A stretch of DNA of 64,000 nt, taken from Thiodiazotropha sp050291245. Lineage in GTDB: Bacteria > Pseudomonadota > Gammaproteobacteria > Chromatiales > Chromatiaceae. The stretch spans positions 248,001 through 312,000 of the forward strand of contig JBNKJP010000044.1 in the NCBI GenBank assembly GCA_050291245.1. The letters are read 5' to 3'. The notes under the pieces were generated by a model that saw only the letters and a list, made by a program, of their open reading frames with translations, made no database searches and was not told where the DNA came from. A program made the translations under genes and the position numbers. Numbering within the stretch: the first letter of the stretch is position 1; every line of letters starts with the position of its first letter. Shown here one piece after another: positions 31,962-40,547 of this stretch.

Positions 31962-33236
31962 ATGCGCCGGAAGGCTTTCTGGTATGCTTCATCCTCAAAC
32001 GCAAACAACGAGGCAAAGAGCAAGGTGATAATCAACAGGCATCCAACCCGGCCCGTCCTGGTCGGTGGGGTCCGCGTCGGGGGTGATGCGCCCGTCGTTG
32101 TCCAGTCCATGACCAATACGGATACCGCTGATGTGGATGCCACCAGCCAGCAAGTGGCGGAGCTCGCCCGGGCGGGTTCCGAACTGGTGCGTATCACGGT
32201 GAATAACGAGGTGGCGGCCGGGGCCGTGCCAAGGATTCGCGACCGGCTCTTGCAGATGGGGGTGGAGGTGCCCCTGATCGGTGATTTTCATTTCAATGGC
32301 CACCGTTTGTTACAGGAATTTCCCGAATGTGCCGAGGCCTTGGCTAAGTACCGGATCAACCCCGGTAATGTGGGCAGTGGGGAAAAGCGCGACAGTCAGT
32401 TTGCGCAGATGATCGAGACCGCCTGCCAATATGCCAAGCCGGTTCGAATCGGAGTCAACTGGGGCAGCCTCGACAAGGGGTATGTGGCCCGGTTCATGGA
32501 TGAGAATGCCCGTGCGGAAAACCCTCTGGATGCGCAGGGGATCACCCGCGAGGTGATGGTAGGCTCCGCATTGGAAAGCGCGCAACGGGCCGTTGAACTG
32601 GGCATGACCCGGGAGCAGATCATACTCTCGTGTAAACTCAGTGGCGTTCAGGATCTGATCGCCGTCTACCGCTCCCTGGCCGGGCGTTGCGACTATGCCC
32701 TGCATCTGGGACTGACCGAGGCCGGGATGGGATCCAAGGGCATCGTGGCCTCCAGCGCGGCCTTGGCGGTGCTGTTGCAGGAAGGTATCGGAGATACCAT
32801 TCGCATCTCCCTGACGCCGGAGCCCGGTGGGGCCCGAACCCAGGAGGTCATCGTGGCCCAGGAATTGTTGCAATCCATGGGGATTCGCGCGTTTACACCC
32901 ATGGTCGTGGCCTGTCCCGGATGTGGTCGGACCACCAGCACCCTGTTTCAGCAACTGGCCCAACAGGTTCAGACGCATCTCCGGGAACGTATGCCGGTCT
33001 GGCGTGGTCGTTATTCTGGAGTGGAGTCCCTCTCCGTGGCCGTCATGGGCTGTGTGGTGAACGGGCCCGGTGAGAGCAAGCATGCCAACATCGGCATCAG
33101 TCTGCCGGGTACCGGCGAATCCCCCTCGGCGCCTGTCTATGTGGACGGTGAAAAACGGCAAACCCTCAAGGGGGCGGATATCGGGTCCCAGTTCATCGAT
33201 CTGGTGGACCGGTATGTTGAGGAGCATTTTCAGTGA
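31962..33236 (+). CDS. ispG: 4-hydroxy-3-methylbut-2-enyl diphosphate synthase
   Basis: This iron-sulfur enzyme carries out the penultimate step of the MEP isoprenoid pathway. The 424-residue chain shows PVVVQSMTNTDTADVDAT, VPLIGDFHFNGHRLL, YRINPGNVG and the 4Fe-4S ligands in ACPGCGRTT and MGCVVNGPGE. The first 20 residues before VIINRHPTRPV have no family match. A GTG at 32025 would give the conserved start, so the true start may be there. The 279-bp repeat element lies directly upstream and may have displaced or altered the promoter. The next gene follows after 90 bp. Confidence 0.95.
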   Translation: MRRKAFWYASSSNANNEAKSKVIINRHPTRPVLVGGVRVGGDAPVVVQSMTNTDTADVDATSQQVAELARAGSELVRITVNNEVAAGAVPRIRDRLLQMGVEVPLIGDFHFNGHRLLQEFPECAEALAKYRINPGNVGSGEKRDSQFAQMIETACQYAKPVRIGVNWGSLDKGYVARFMDENARAENPLDAQGITREVMVGSALESAQRAVELGMTREQIILSCKLSGVQDLIAVYRSLAGRCDYALHLGLTEAGMGSKGIVASSAALAVLLQEGIGDTIRISLTPEPGGARTQEVIVAQELLQSMGIRAFTPMVVACPGCGRTTSTLFQQLAQQVQTHLRERMPVWRGRYSGVESLSVAVMGCVVNGPGESKHANIGISLPGTGESPSAPVYVDGEKRQTLKGADIGSQFIDLVDRYVEEHFQ

Positions 33237-33332
33237 GCGCAACCGGAATCGGAGGATACAGGTGTTATGACTGCCGATTCCGGCAAAACATTATAAAAAC
33301 ACCAACAAACCTGTTGAACCAGGAGGATAATG

Positions 33333-33833
33333 ATGAAAACCAGCCTGACTCTCGTGACTCTGACCCTGGCGGCAATGGCCGCGTCCACGAATCTCCACGC
33401 CGACGAGACACCCGCCTTCATCTCGGTGAAACGCCTGTCCCTGGAAACCGCGCAGAAGGTCGCCCAGGGCGCTATCGAGGCCTGTCGTAAACAGGGTATT
33501 CAAATCGGCGTTTCCGTCGTCGATCGGGACGGTACGACGCAGGTTGCACTGCGCGATACCATCGCTGCGCCCATCACCGTTCCGATCAGTCGCCAGAAGG
33601 CCTTTACCGCGGTGAATTTCAATGCGCCAACCTCGGCGCTCGGTGATCGGGCGAATACCCCGATCGGGCGTTTCGACGGCATTGTGATGTCCGCCGGTGG
33701 TCTGCCCATCCAGGCGGGAGGCCAGCTTCTGGGGGGGGTTGGCGTCAGTGGCGCGCCATCCGGTAAAACCGACGAAGGCTGTGCCCAGGCCGGTATCGAT
33801 CAGGTGATCGATGATCTGGAAATGGGTATGTAG
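33333..33833 (+). CDS. Exported GlcG/HbpS-family haem-binding-like protein
   Basis: A 166-residue periplasmic protein with a signal peptide (MKTSLTLVTLTLAAMAAS, cleavage near LHADE). The mature part is a GlcG/HbpS domain: LSLETAQKVAQGAIEACRKQ, VSVVDRDGTTQVALRD and GGLPIQAGGQLLGGVGVSG. The family binds haem or small ligands, and the fold is shared with cobalamin adenosyltransferase PduO-C. AGGAGG with 6-nt spacing supports the second of two adjacent ATGs. The ligand and pathway here are unknown; its neighbours give no hint. Confidence 0.87.
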   Translation: MKTSLTLVTLTLAAMAASTNLHADETPAFISVKRLSLETAQKVAQGAIEACRKQGIQIGVSVVDRDGTTQVALRDTIAAPITVPISRQKAFTAVNFNAPTSALGDRANTPIGRFDGIVMSAGGLPIQAGGQLLGGVGVSGAPSGKTDEGCAQAGIDQVIDDLEMGM

Positions 33834-33887
33834 TCAAAAGCGGCAGAGCCGGAGGTGGCCTATCCCCTGTTGCCGGCTGCCCTGATA

Positions 33888-33909
33888 GGACGGGTCTGGC
33901 GGCCCGTCC
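33888..33909. terminator. Hairpin between convergent genes
   Basis: A 7-bp stem GGACGGG/CCCGTCC with an 8-base loop lies between the convergent GlcG-like and NifX-like genes. No T-run follows on either side, so terminator function is only plausible. Confidence 0.35.
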
Positions 33910-33927
33910 GCTTTCAGATTCTTAAGC

Positions 33928-34305
33928 TCAGAGCGTCGGCATCACCGGCTCACTGTGGTGATGGTGGTGGGTATGGGCCTCCGGGGGCGGCAGCGGCTTT
34001 CCTTCAACGATTGCCTGGGCCGCGGCCCGGGGATCGGTTTCACCGGTGCAGATCACCTGGACGCCCTGCTGTGCCAGCCGATTGATAAAACCCTGTCCGG
34101 CGCTGGCGCTCACCAGTACATCGAATTCGAACAGGGGATGGGTGAGTCCCTTGTATTCATGAATCGACAGCTCTTTCGGCAGATCGATGCGGGCGAGTTC
34201 CACCAGTTCCCCCTGAGTGTTGGTCTCATAGGTGAGAAACCGACGGGATTTTCCCGCGTGGGCGGTGATGGTGCGAAAATTCTGACTGGTAACTGCAATT
34301 TTCAT
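33928..34305 (-). CDS. NifX/NafY-like dinitrogenase iron-molybdenum cofactor family protein with His-rich tail
   Basis: A 125-residue protein of the NifB/NifX (DUF dinitrogenase Fe-Mo cofactor) domain family. It begins MKIAVTSQNFRTITAHAGKS and keeps the FLTYET and GLTHPLFEFDVLVSASAG segments. The C-terminus ends HTHHHHHSEPVMPTL, a probable metal-binding tail. The family's stand-alone members bind metal clusters, and many occur without nitrogenase. I chose the ATG that gives the domain start; one 48 nt upstream overlaps the preceding gene by 8 nt. It is the last gene of a probable operon with the 34346 gene. Function in this organism is unknown. Confidence 0.8.
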   Translation of the reverse strand: MKIAVTSQNFRTITAHAGKSRRFLTYETNTQGELVELARIDLPKELSIHEYKGLTHPLFEFDVLVSASAGQGFINRLAQQGVQVICTGETDPRAAAQAIVEGKPLPPPEAHTHHHHHSEPVMPTL

Positions 34306-34345
34306 GGATTTGATCTGTGTTTGTGGTGATTGTCCGAGCCTGATA

Positions 34346-34756
34346 TCAGGCATGGGCCGGTTTACTGATGAGCGACTGGGTCCATTGCTCCATCAGGGCG
34401 TTGGCGACCGGCATCGGGGCTTCGATAAATGAGATCACGATCTGCTCACCCATCTGGCAGACACCGATGGAACGCGGGCGCATGGCCAGTTGCTCCGGAT
34501 CCTGCAGTGTGAATCCAAAACAGAAGACCAGATTGTAGGCGGCGGTGATACCTTCCGCAATTTGACCCTCTGGTAATTCACGGGTGTGTTTCATGTGATT
34601 GAAGGTGGCAATGTAGTGCGCCGCCTTGTGATGGGAAATCTCCTGTTCAAAGTAGGCGACAATCTCCTCGGCGGTCTTGAAACGACAGGTTGCCATGTCG
34701 AGCTTGAGGGAATATACCGGGAGCGTTATTTCCTTGACGGCCTGTTGCAAGTGCAT
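34346..34756 (-). CDS. Conserved small protein of unknown function
   Basis: A 136-residue cytoplasmic protein that I do not recognise. It shows MATCRFKTAEEIVAYFEQEISHH (split about residues 21-43), a HKAAHYIATFNHMKHTRELP segment and three scattered cysteines (TCRF, VFCFG, GVCQM). His and Cys content would allow metal or cofactor binding, but no motif is diagnostic. It is followed by the NifX-like gene, and an Fnr-type box lies 75 bp before its start. Together these suggest an oxygen- or redox-controlled unit. The start is uncertain: TTG, ATG two codons on, or a later ATG. Confidence 0.6.
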   Translation of the reverse strand: MHLQQAVKEITLPVYSLKLDMATCRFKTAEEIVAYFEQEISHHKAAHYIATFNHMKHTRELPEGQIAEGITAAYNLVFCFGFTLQDPEQLAMRPRSIGVCQMGEQIVISFIEAPMPVANALMEQWTQSLISKPAHA

Positions 34757-34830
34757 CTCCAATAATCATCGTTTTGATGGGCAAATAAATGATTCTTGGG
34801 AGAGATTAAGCGCGCGGACAGGTCAAGGCA

Positions 34831-34844
34831 TTGAAAAAGATCAA
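34831..34844. promoter_or_regulatory. Fnr-box-like palindrome TTGAA-AAAG-ATCAA
   Basis: It matches the Fnr consensus TTGAT-N4-ATCAA at nine of ten positions. It overlaps the final codons of the Fnr-like gene and lies about 75 bp before the 34756 start, a usual activator distance. Confidence 0.6.
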
Positions 34845-35548
34845 TCCTCGGCGATGCGTTGTAGATTTGGGATATCCAGCAAAAACTGATTGGGCGTGGT
34901 TTCGATTAACAGGCCCTGACGCTTGAATTCCGCGATGGTCCGGCTGGCGGTTTCCGTGGTAATGCCCAGCATCGCGCCCATGTCCTCCCGGGCGAACAGA
35001 CTGCACTGACTTTCCTGGGTGTCTCTGACCAGCCGAAGCAACAGCCGTGCGACACGCTGTTTGGCCGATCCGGTGGAGAGTTCCGTCAGCCAGGCGTCGG
35101 CTTCATTGAGCGCCCGGTGCCAGCGATTGAGCAGTTCCCGGTGAAGGTTCGGGTTCTCCTTGCCCAGATTTTCCACCACCCGAACGGGCAGGGCGCAGAC
35201 CTCGGTCTCCTGGAGCACCACCGCATCATGTTGATAGGAGTCGCCGACCAGGCACTCGAGCCCGGTGATATCACTGGTACGGATCAGTCTGACGATGCGC
35301 TGACTGCCGTCCGGCAGGTACTGCACCAGTTTCAGTGTGCCCGAACGTACCGTGTACATCCGGTCGCCCCGGTCACCGGCGTGATACAGGGTTGATCCAA
35401 CCGGCAGGGTGTATTGATCGATGGGGTCGTGCAGACGTTCGAAGTCCTCATCCTGGAGTTTGGAAAACAGCACGGATTCCCGCAAGGAGCACTTCACGCA
35501 GTCTGCCACGCCATCTCTGGCTTCCTTGAAAGAAACGTGTTTCACCAT
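34841..35548 (-). CDS. Fnr-like transcriptional regulator
   Basis: A 235-residue regulator of the Crp/Fnr family. The recognition helix ITTETASRTIAEFKRQG has the E..SR pattern of Fnr that reads TTGAT. The N-terminus carries DCVKCSLRES (C17 and C20). C118 corresponds to Fnr C122, and C99 (GLECLVG) is extra. E. coli Fnr uses C20, C23, C29 and C122; the third N-terminal Cys is missing here, so cluster binding may differ or be lost. A matching box lies between this gene and the next on the same strand. The gene is divergent from the receiver-type protein. Confidence 0.9.
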   Translation of the reverse strand: MVKHVSFKEARDGVADCVKCSLRESVLFSKLQDEDFERLHDPIDQYTLPVGSTLYHAGDRGDRMYTVRSGTLKLVQYLPDGSQRIVRLIRTSDITGLECLVGDSYQHDAVVLQETEVCALPVRVVENLGKENPNLHRELLNRWHRALNEADAWLTELSTGSAKQRVARLLLRLVRDTQESQCSLFAREDMGAMLGITTETASRTIAEFKRQGLLIETTPNQFLLDIPNLQRIAED

Positions 35549-35901
35549 AGCTGCCGTTTATCCACTCTCGATCGGGGAGATACCGCCACCTGGATCCGGC
35601 TGATGGGGTGTCGAGTCGGCTGGATCGATAGGCTACAAGGTTGATGGTATGACCCATTTGTAATCCATCAACAATACCAGATAGATCGATAAGTTGAAGT
35701 GAAATTTTCTCTGAACCCTCCATGAGCGGGTCATATGCCACATATTCAAAATGGGGGGTATTGTTGAGTGTCGAAAAATCTTACAATATGATGAGTCGTC
35801 GCGCTTGGGATGGGCAAAGTACCACTTACGCCCCATCTCCTGGGTTCGACCGCTACCGCATCGTAATAAAAAACCGACAGGCGTTACACAGGGGGGTGTC
35901 T
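35549..35901 (+). other. Divergent spacer, Fnr-like and receiver genes
   Basis: The spacer holds a TTGATGG...CCATCAA inverted repeat (35641-35670) with a 16-base loop and an AT-rich segment near 35770-35800. Reading frames extend into it from the receiver gene but lack family support. Promoters for both directions are expected here. Confidence 0.4.
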
Positions 35902-36894
35902 TTGAGTCAGCAGGAATCCAGCGTCGAAATGGAACATATTCTGATAATCGATGATCGGTCGGCCGGTCATGAACAACTGCAATATGTACTTCAGGGGCAA
36001 TACCGGGTCTCCTGGTTGAGCCGGGAGGATGCCAGTCATGAGCGTATTCTCCGGGAATCTCCGAACCTCATCCTGCTGGATACCGATCCCCCCGGAGAGG
36101 ATGGGCGGCGTTTCTGCCGCGCACTCAAAGCCGATCCCAGGACATTAATCATTCCGGTGATTTTTATCTCGTCGGGGGTCCAGACGAGTGAGCGACTGGC
36201 GGTCTTTCATGCCGGCGCTGACGATTTTGTGGACAGACCCTTTGATCCCGAGAATCTGTTGTTCAAGATCCGCATCGCGCTGAATAACTTTTATGATCTG
36301 GTGGACTACAGGGATTGCCAGGGCCTGCTCACAGAAGAGTGGGAGGAGACTCTGGTTATTGCCGCTGAACTGGATGAAATGGCGACGTTTTTCAAGGAGA
36401 TGCATGATTGCGACAACGTTCGGGCAGTCGGTGAACGGATGCTTGCGATCTTTGAGCGACTGGGTCTTAGGGGGATTGTGCGGATGCTCCCGGGGGGGCA
36501 CTGCTTTTCCCATGCCGGGGAAGTGGGAGGCCTCGATCAAGAGATGATGGATCGCCACAGGGGCAAGGACTGGTTTGTCGATCTCGGTCACCGGACACTG
36601 ATCAATGCCGGGTCTCTGTGTGTACTGATCCGCAACATGCCGGTGCATGACACCATGCGCCATCTACGCCTCAGGGAAGTCCTGAAACTACTGGTCGGTG
36701 TGGTCGGCAGGTATCTGTCCGGGTTGCAGCATCGGCAGGAAGAGGTCTCTGATCAGGAGGGTCTGCTGCCCCTGGTCGCGGGAATTCAGCAACTCGTCGA
36801 ACATCTGCAGGATGCCGATGAAGCGGTGCACTATCAGCATGCGCCGCGTCATCTCAATCGGCTTTTTCTCGCCTGGGAAGCTTGCCAAGCCTGA
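35902..36894 (+). CDS. Receiver-domain protein with unknown C-terminal domain
   Basis: A 330-residue protein. Residues 11-130 form a response-regulator receiver: MEHILIIDDRS, the phosphoacceptor Asp in LILLDTDPPGEDG, and DDFVDRPFDPENL. In that last motif Arg replaces the Lys conserved in almost all receivers. The C-terminal 190 residues (from about 145) are helical with no domain that I recognise. They contain MLPGGHCFSHAG and an HxxR-rich segment, and a GAF-like fold is possible. I chose TTG because AGGGGGG lies at good spacing; an ATG eight codons later is an alternative. With Arg for Lys, phosphorylation-driven switching may be altered. Confidence 0.75.
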   Translation: MSQQESSVEMEHILIIDDRSAGHEQLQYVLQGQYRVSWLSREDASHERILRESPNLILLDTDPPGEDGRRFCRALKADPRTLIIPVIFISSGVQTSERLAVFHAGADDFVDRPFDPENLLFKIRIALNNFYDLVDYRDCQGLLTEEWEETLVIAAELDEMATFFKEMHDCDNVRAVGERMLAIFERLGLRGIVRMLPGGHCFSHAGEVGGLDQEMMDRHRGKDWFVDLGHRTLINAGSLCVLIRNMPVHDTMRHLRLREVLKLLVGVVGRYLSGLQHRQEEVSDQEGLLPLVAGIQQLVEHLQDADEAVHYQHAPRHLNRLFLAWEACQA

Positions 36895-37034
36895 TTCGAT
36901 TACCATTCGAGCCGAGCCTTGCCTTGGGACCCGTGGGTGCCTCTATAATCGCCTATTGATGGAAAACGCTCCGGTTTATCCTCTGGCGCTCGGATGCGCC
37001 AACCCTGTCCAATGAATCTTATTGAGGAATTTTC

Positions 37035-38927
37035 ATGCCCCTGATTACCCTGCGCAATATCCATCTGAGTTTCGGAGAGGCGCCGTTGCTGGACGGGGTA
37101 AGTCTGGGTATCGACCGGGGTGAGCGGATCTGTCTGCTGGGTCGCAACGGGGCCGGGAAGTCAACCCTCATGAAGGTGATCCTGGGAACGTTGACCGCGG
37201 ACGAGGGTGAACGGGTCGTCTCCGGCGGGGTCCGTGTGGCGCGCCTGATCCAGGAGGTTCCGGTGGGTATGGGGGGCAGCGTGTTCGGCGTGGTGGCCGA
37301 CGGCATCGGGCATCTCTCGGAAAAACTCAAAACCTATCATCGCATCAGTCATCAGCTGGCCGAGCGTGGCGATGCCTCATTATTGGAGCGTTTGGCCAAG
37401 GCCCAGCACGAGTTGGAGGCTGCCGATGGCTGGCAGCTGGAACAGCGGGTGGAGACGGTCATCTCCCGGCTCGGGCTGGACGCGGATGCCGAGTTCGGTG
37501 CGCTTTCCGGAGGGCTGAAACGCCGTGTGCTGCTGGCTCAGGCCCTGGTTACGGAACCCGATCTTCTGCTTCTCGATGAACCGACCAACCATCTGGACAT
37601 CTCCGCCATCGACTGGATGGAAGAGTTTCTCCTCGGCTACCCCGGGGCTCTGCTGTTCGTGACTCATGACCGGGCCTTCCTGCGTCGGCTCGCAACCCGG
37701 ATTCTGGAGCTGGACCGAGGATCCCTGACCGACTGGCCCGGAGACTACGCAAACTTCCTGCGTCGCAAGGAGGAACGGCTCAATGCCGAGGCGCTGGCCA
37801 ACGAGCGTTTCGATAAAAAGCTTGCCGAGGAGGAGACCTGGATTCGTCAGGGTATCAAGGCCCGGCGCACCCGTAACGAGGGCCGGGTGAGGGCGCTCAA
37901 GGCGATGCGCGAGGAGCGTCAGCAACGTCGCGAACAGACCGGCAAGGCACAGATGCAGCTGACTTCCGGGGAGCGTTCCGGCAAGCTGGTTGCGGAGGTG
38001 GAGGGGATCGATTACGCCTGGGATGGCGAGCCGATCATTCGCGGCCTGTCCACTACCATCATGCGCGGCGACCGGGTCGGTATCATCGGCCCCAACGGTT
38101 CCGGTAAGACCACCCTGCTGAATCTGCTGCTCGGACAGCTGCAACCCGACACCGGCCAGGTCAAACTCGGTACCAACCTGCAGGTGGCCTATTTCGATCA
38201 GCTGCGGGGGCAGCTCGATGAAGAGCGTTCGGTGCAGGATAATGTGGGAGGCGGTAGCGACAAGGTGGAAGTCGGCGGGCGCAGCAAGCACATCATCGGC
38301 TATCTGCAGGATTTTCTGTTCACCCCGGAACGGGCCCGCGCACCGGTCAAAGCCCTCTCGGGTGGGGAACGCAATCGCCTGCTGCTGGCCAAGCTGTTTA
38401 CCAAACCGGCCAATGTGCTGGTGCTCGACGAGCCCACCAATGACCTCGACGTGGAGACTCTGGAACTGCTCGAAGAGCTGCTGGTGGACTACAACGGCAC
38501 CCTGCTGCTGGTGAGCCATGACCGGGAATTCCTCGACAATGCGGTAACCAGCTGCCTGGTGTTCGAGGGGCAGGGACGGGTGGCGGAGTATGTGGGGGGC
38601 TACAGCGATTGGGAGGCGACCCGCAAGCGGCGACATGCAGCCAAGCCACCCGAGACCTCGGCAAAGGTCAAGTCAGCGCCGGAGAAGCCGAAAAAGAAAG
38701 CAGAGAAACTCAGTTACAAGGATCAGCGGGAGCTGGACGCCTTGCCCCAGCGGATCGAGGATCTCGAAGGTCAACTTGAAGCGCTGCAACAGCGCCTCGG
38801 GGATCCGCAACTGTATCGTAATCAGGCGGATCAGGTTGCCAGCCTGCAACAGGCGTCGAATCAAGTGCAGACGGAGCTGGAACAGGCCTACGAGCGCTGG
38901 GAATCCCTGGAAGCGCTCAAAGGCTGA
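37035..38927 (+). CDS. uup: ABC-F ATPase Uup
   Basis: A 630-residue soluble protein with two ABC ATPase domains and no membrane segment. Walker A motifs are LLGRNGAGKSTLMK (about 36-49) and IIGPNGSGKTTLLN (about 352-365). Signature motifs are LSGGLKRR and LSGGERNR, and Walker B motifs LLLDEPTNHLD and LVLDEPTNDLD. A C-terminal extension (KPPETSAKVKSAPEKPKKK, then a coiled coil LPQRIEDLEGQLEALQQRL) is the DNA-binding tail typical of Uup, which separates it from EttA and YheS. Uup acts on branched DNA and ribosomes. GAGGAA precedes the ATG. Confidence 0.95.
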   Translation: MPLITLRNIHLSFGEAPLLDGVSLGIDRGERICLLGRNGAGKSTLMKVILGTLTADEGERVVSGGVRVARLIQEVPVGMGGSVFGVVADGIGHLSEKLKTYHRISHQLAERGDASLLERLAKAQHELEAADGWQLEQRVETVISRLGLDADAEFGALSGGLKRRVLLAQALVTEPDLLLLDEPTNHLDISAIDWMEEFLLGYPGALLFVTHDRAFLRRLATRILELDRGSLTDWPGDYANFLRRKEERLNAEALANERFDKKLAEEETWIRQGIKARRTRNEGRVRALKAMREERQQRREQTGKAQMQLTSGERSGKLVAEVEGIDYAWDGEPIIRGLSTTIMRGDRVGIIGPNGSGKTTLLNLLLGQLQPDTGQVKLGTNLQVAYFDQLRGQLDEERSVQDNVGGGSDKVEVGGRSKHIIGYLQDFLFTPERARAPVKALSGGERNRLLLAKLFTKPANVLVLDEPTNDLDVETLELLEELLVDYNGTLLLVSHDREFLDNAVTSCLVFEGQGRVAEYVGGYSDWEATRKRRHAAKPPETSAKVKSAPEKPKKKAEKLSYKDQRELDALPQRIEDLEGQLEALQQRLGDPQLYRNQADQVASLQQASNQVQTELEQAYERWESLEALKG

Positions 38928-38954
38928 GCTATCAATTCAGCAGAGAATGAAGTC

Positions 38955-39395
38955 ATGAATCCTGTTAATTCGGTCGTCAGCCTGCTGCTCGCGGGCTTTC
39001 TGATGATACTCCCAGATCAGGCCCACTCAGGCGCTGCCTGTGTGGTGGCCAAGCGCCAGGGTGACTCACTGGCCATCGAATGGATCGCCTCACCTCAGAT
39101 CAGTGCCGCCGAAGCCGTTACACAGGCAAGCGACAAGCTCATCGCGCAGGGCTACCGGGCCAAAGGACAGGACGTGCATGCCCAGGCCAACACCGAACTA
39201 CCCCATGCCTATCTGGTGATCGTCAAGACCCGCTACACCACCTTGACCGGGCGCCAGCGCACCAGCTATGGCTGCGGCTACAGTGTCCGTTCCGCCGCAG
39301 AGGCCGAACAGGCGGCCGTCTATGATCTGCGTAACTACTCCTGGGGATGGAAACCGGAGTTTGGCTACGAAATCATGCAGAAACAACGTTATTGA
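38955..39395 (+). CDS. Small exported protein of unknown function
   Basis: The 146-residue product has a signal peptide (NSVVSLLLAGFLMILP, cleavage near QAHSGA). The mature domain of about 120 residues has two Cys (AACVVAKR and YGCGYS) that could pair, and repeated SAAEA words (ISAAEAVTQASDK, SVRSAAEAEQAAVYD). These suggest a two-fold repeated beta-alpha unit. No known family is evident. It starts 27 bp after uup on the same strand, so it may be co-transcribed. Confidence 0.68.
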   Translation: MNPVNSVVSLLLAGFLMILPDQAHSGAACVVAKRQGDSLAIEWIASPQISAAEAVTQASDKLIAQGYRAKGQDVHAQANTELPHAYLVIVKTRYTTLTGRQRTSYGCGYSVRSAAEAEQAAVYDLRNYSWGWKPEFGYEIMQKQRY

Positions 39396-39454
39396 GCGAT
39401 CACTGTTATCTGCGCTGCATGGCATGATGTATCCGTCTTGGTGTAGGGAGGAAA

Positions 39455-39523
39455 GGCGCTTAACTTAAGCCAAAAAACCATCGTCATCCCGGCGAATGCC
39501 GGGATCCAGAATGCCTGACGGTG
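39455..39523. repeat. Family B repeat, partial copy
   Basis: It begins GGCGCTTAACTTAAG, carries the core palindrome ATCCCGGC-GAAT-GCCGGGAT and ends near TGCCTGACGGTG. The right terminal repeat seen at 63727 is missing. The rest of the gap to modD, up to 39692, shows no gene. Confidence 0.8.
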
Positions 39524-39692
39524 AGCAAATCCCGGATGCCATCCTTTACCGCCGAGTCGGTTACCGCAGCTTCGCCCCATGACGCTGAAGTCGAAAGTTG
39601 ATCCGGAAATCGTGGATGATCTTGCAAGGTCAGCTCGGTTGGGGTGAGGTACGAACCCCAACATGATCCGCGTAGCCGTGTGGAAAGGCTAA

Positions 39693-40547
39693 TTACATCG
39701 TTCCAAACCGCACCTGCACATCCCGGGGTTTGGCGAAGTAGGGCGCGGAGGTGACCAGCAGATCGACCCCGGTGGCGGCATACTCCTTGGCGTTGTTCGG
39801 GTGGATACCGCCGGCCGCCGCGATTACGGTGCGGTGCGCACCCCGGGCATGGGATCGGGCTGCGTCCACCACCCGGGATACCTCCTCGATGCTACATTTT
39901 TCCAACTGAATTACCGGGCATTCCTGTTCGATGAGAGCAAGGGCCTGTTCCACCTGATCTACTTCTACCACGCATTTCTTCTCCGGCTGTTCACTCAGGA
40001 TGTGCGGCAGATAGGCATGAGATGATGGGTCTGTAAGAAAGATGCGGTGCTCCTCCGTGACCATGATGCTCTCGGACAAACCCAGCCGGTGCATGGTTGC
40101 CCCACCAGACTGAATCGCCTTGACCATCAGGGTCTTGGTGCCCGGCAGGTGCTTGCGGGTGCACGCCACCACGGCGTCGCCGGCCTGATCCACGATCTGC
40201 CGGGCGCAACTGCTGACACCCGCGAGGGATTCCATCAGGCTTTGGGCCACCTTCCAGGCCAGGAACAGGGCATGGGCCGGGCCGCTTGCCTGCAGCAGGT
40301 GACGACCGGGATCAGCGGCTTCACCGCTGGCCGTGAAGGCCTCAACCTGGTCCGCTCCGGCCAGTTTGAAGAGTTGTACCGCCTCCTCGATGCCGCAGAC
40401 GATCATCGGGTCACGGGCATGGAAGGTGATTCTGCCGGAGTGTTGGCCGATGCCGAGGGAGGCGGTCGTCAGATCCCCGTAAGGGGCATCTTCCCGTATT
40501 AATGCGTTGAGTTCTTCCTGGGTCAGCCAGCAGTGCGTGTGTCTCAT
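39693..40547 (-). CDS. modD: ModD, quinolinate phosphoribosyltransferase-like protein
   Basis: A 284-residue protein of the nicotinate-nucleotide pyrophosphorylase fold, ModD branch. It shows LIREDAPYGDLTTASLGIG, the phosphate-binding CTRKHLPGTKTLMVKAI and a GGIHPNNAKEYAATGVDLLV C-terminus. ModD is found near molybdate transport or molybdoenzyme genes; its reaction is not established. Here it is divergent from soeA, which encodes a molybdopterin enzyme, and this supports the name. No NadA or NadB lies nearby, which argues against NadC proper. Confidence 0.88.
   Translation of the reverse strand: MRHTHCWLTQEELNALIREDAPYGDLTTASLGIGQHSGRITFHARDPMIVCGIEEAVQLFKLAGADQVEAFTASGEAADPGRHLLQASGPAHALFLAWKVAQSLMESLAGVSSCARQIVDQAGDAVVACTRKHLPGTKTLMVKAIQSGGATMHRLGLSESIMVTEEHRIFLTDPSSHAYLPHILSEQPEKKCVVEVDQVEQALALIEQECPVIQLEKCSIEEVSRVVDAARSHARGAHRTVIAAAGGIHPNNAKEYAATGVDLLVTSAPYFAKPRDVQVRFGTM

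Noticed and set aside
33928..34305. Nitrogen fixation cluster
   Set aside because: Only one NifX-domain protein is present. No nifH, nifD, nifK, nifB or nifE is in the window, and this domain is common outside nif.
35641..35670. TTGATGG...CCATCAA inverted repeat as an Fnr site
   Set aside because: The half-sites are 16 bases apart, far more than the 4 needed. It is more likely a hairpin or chance.
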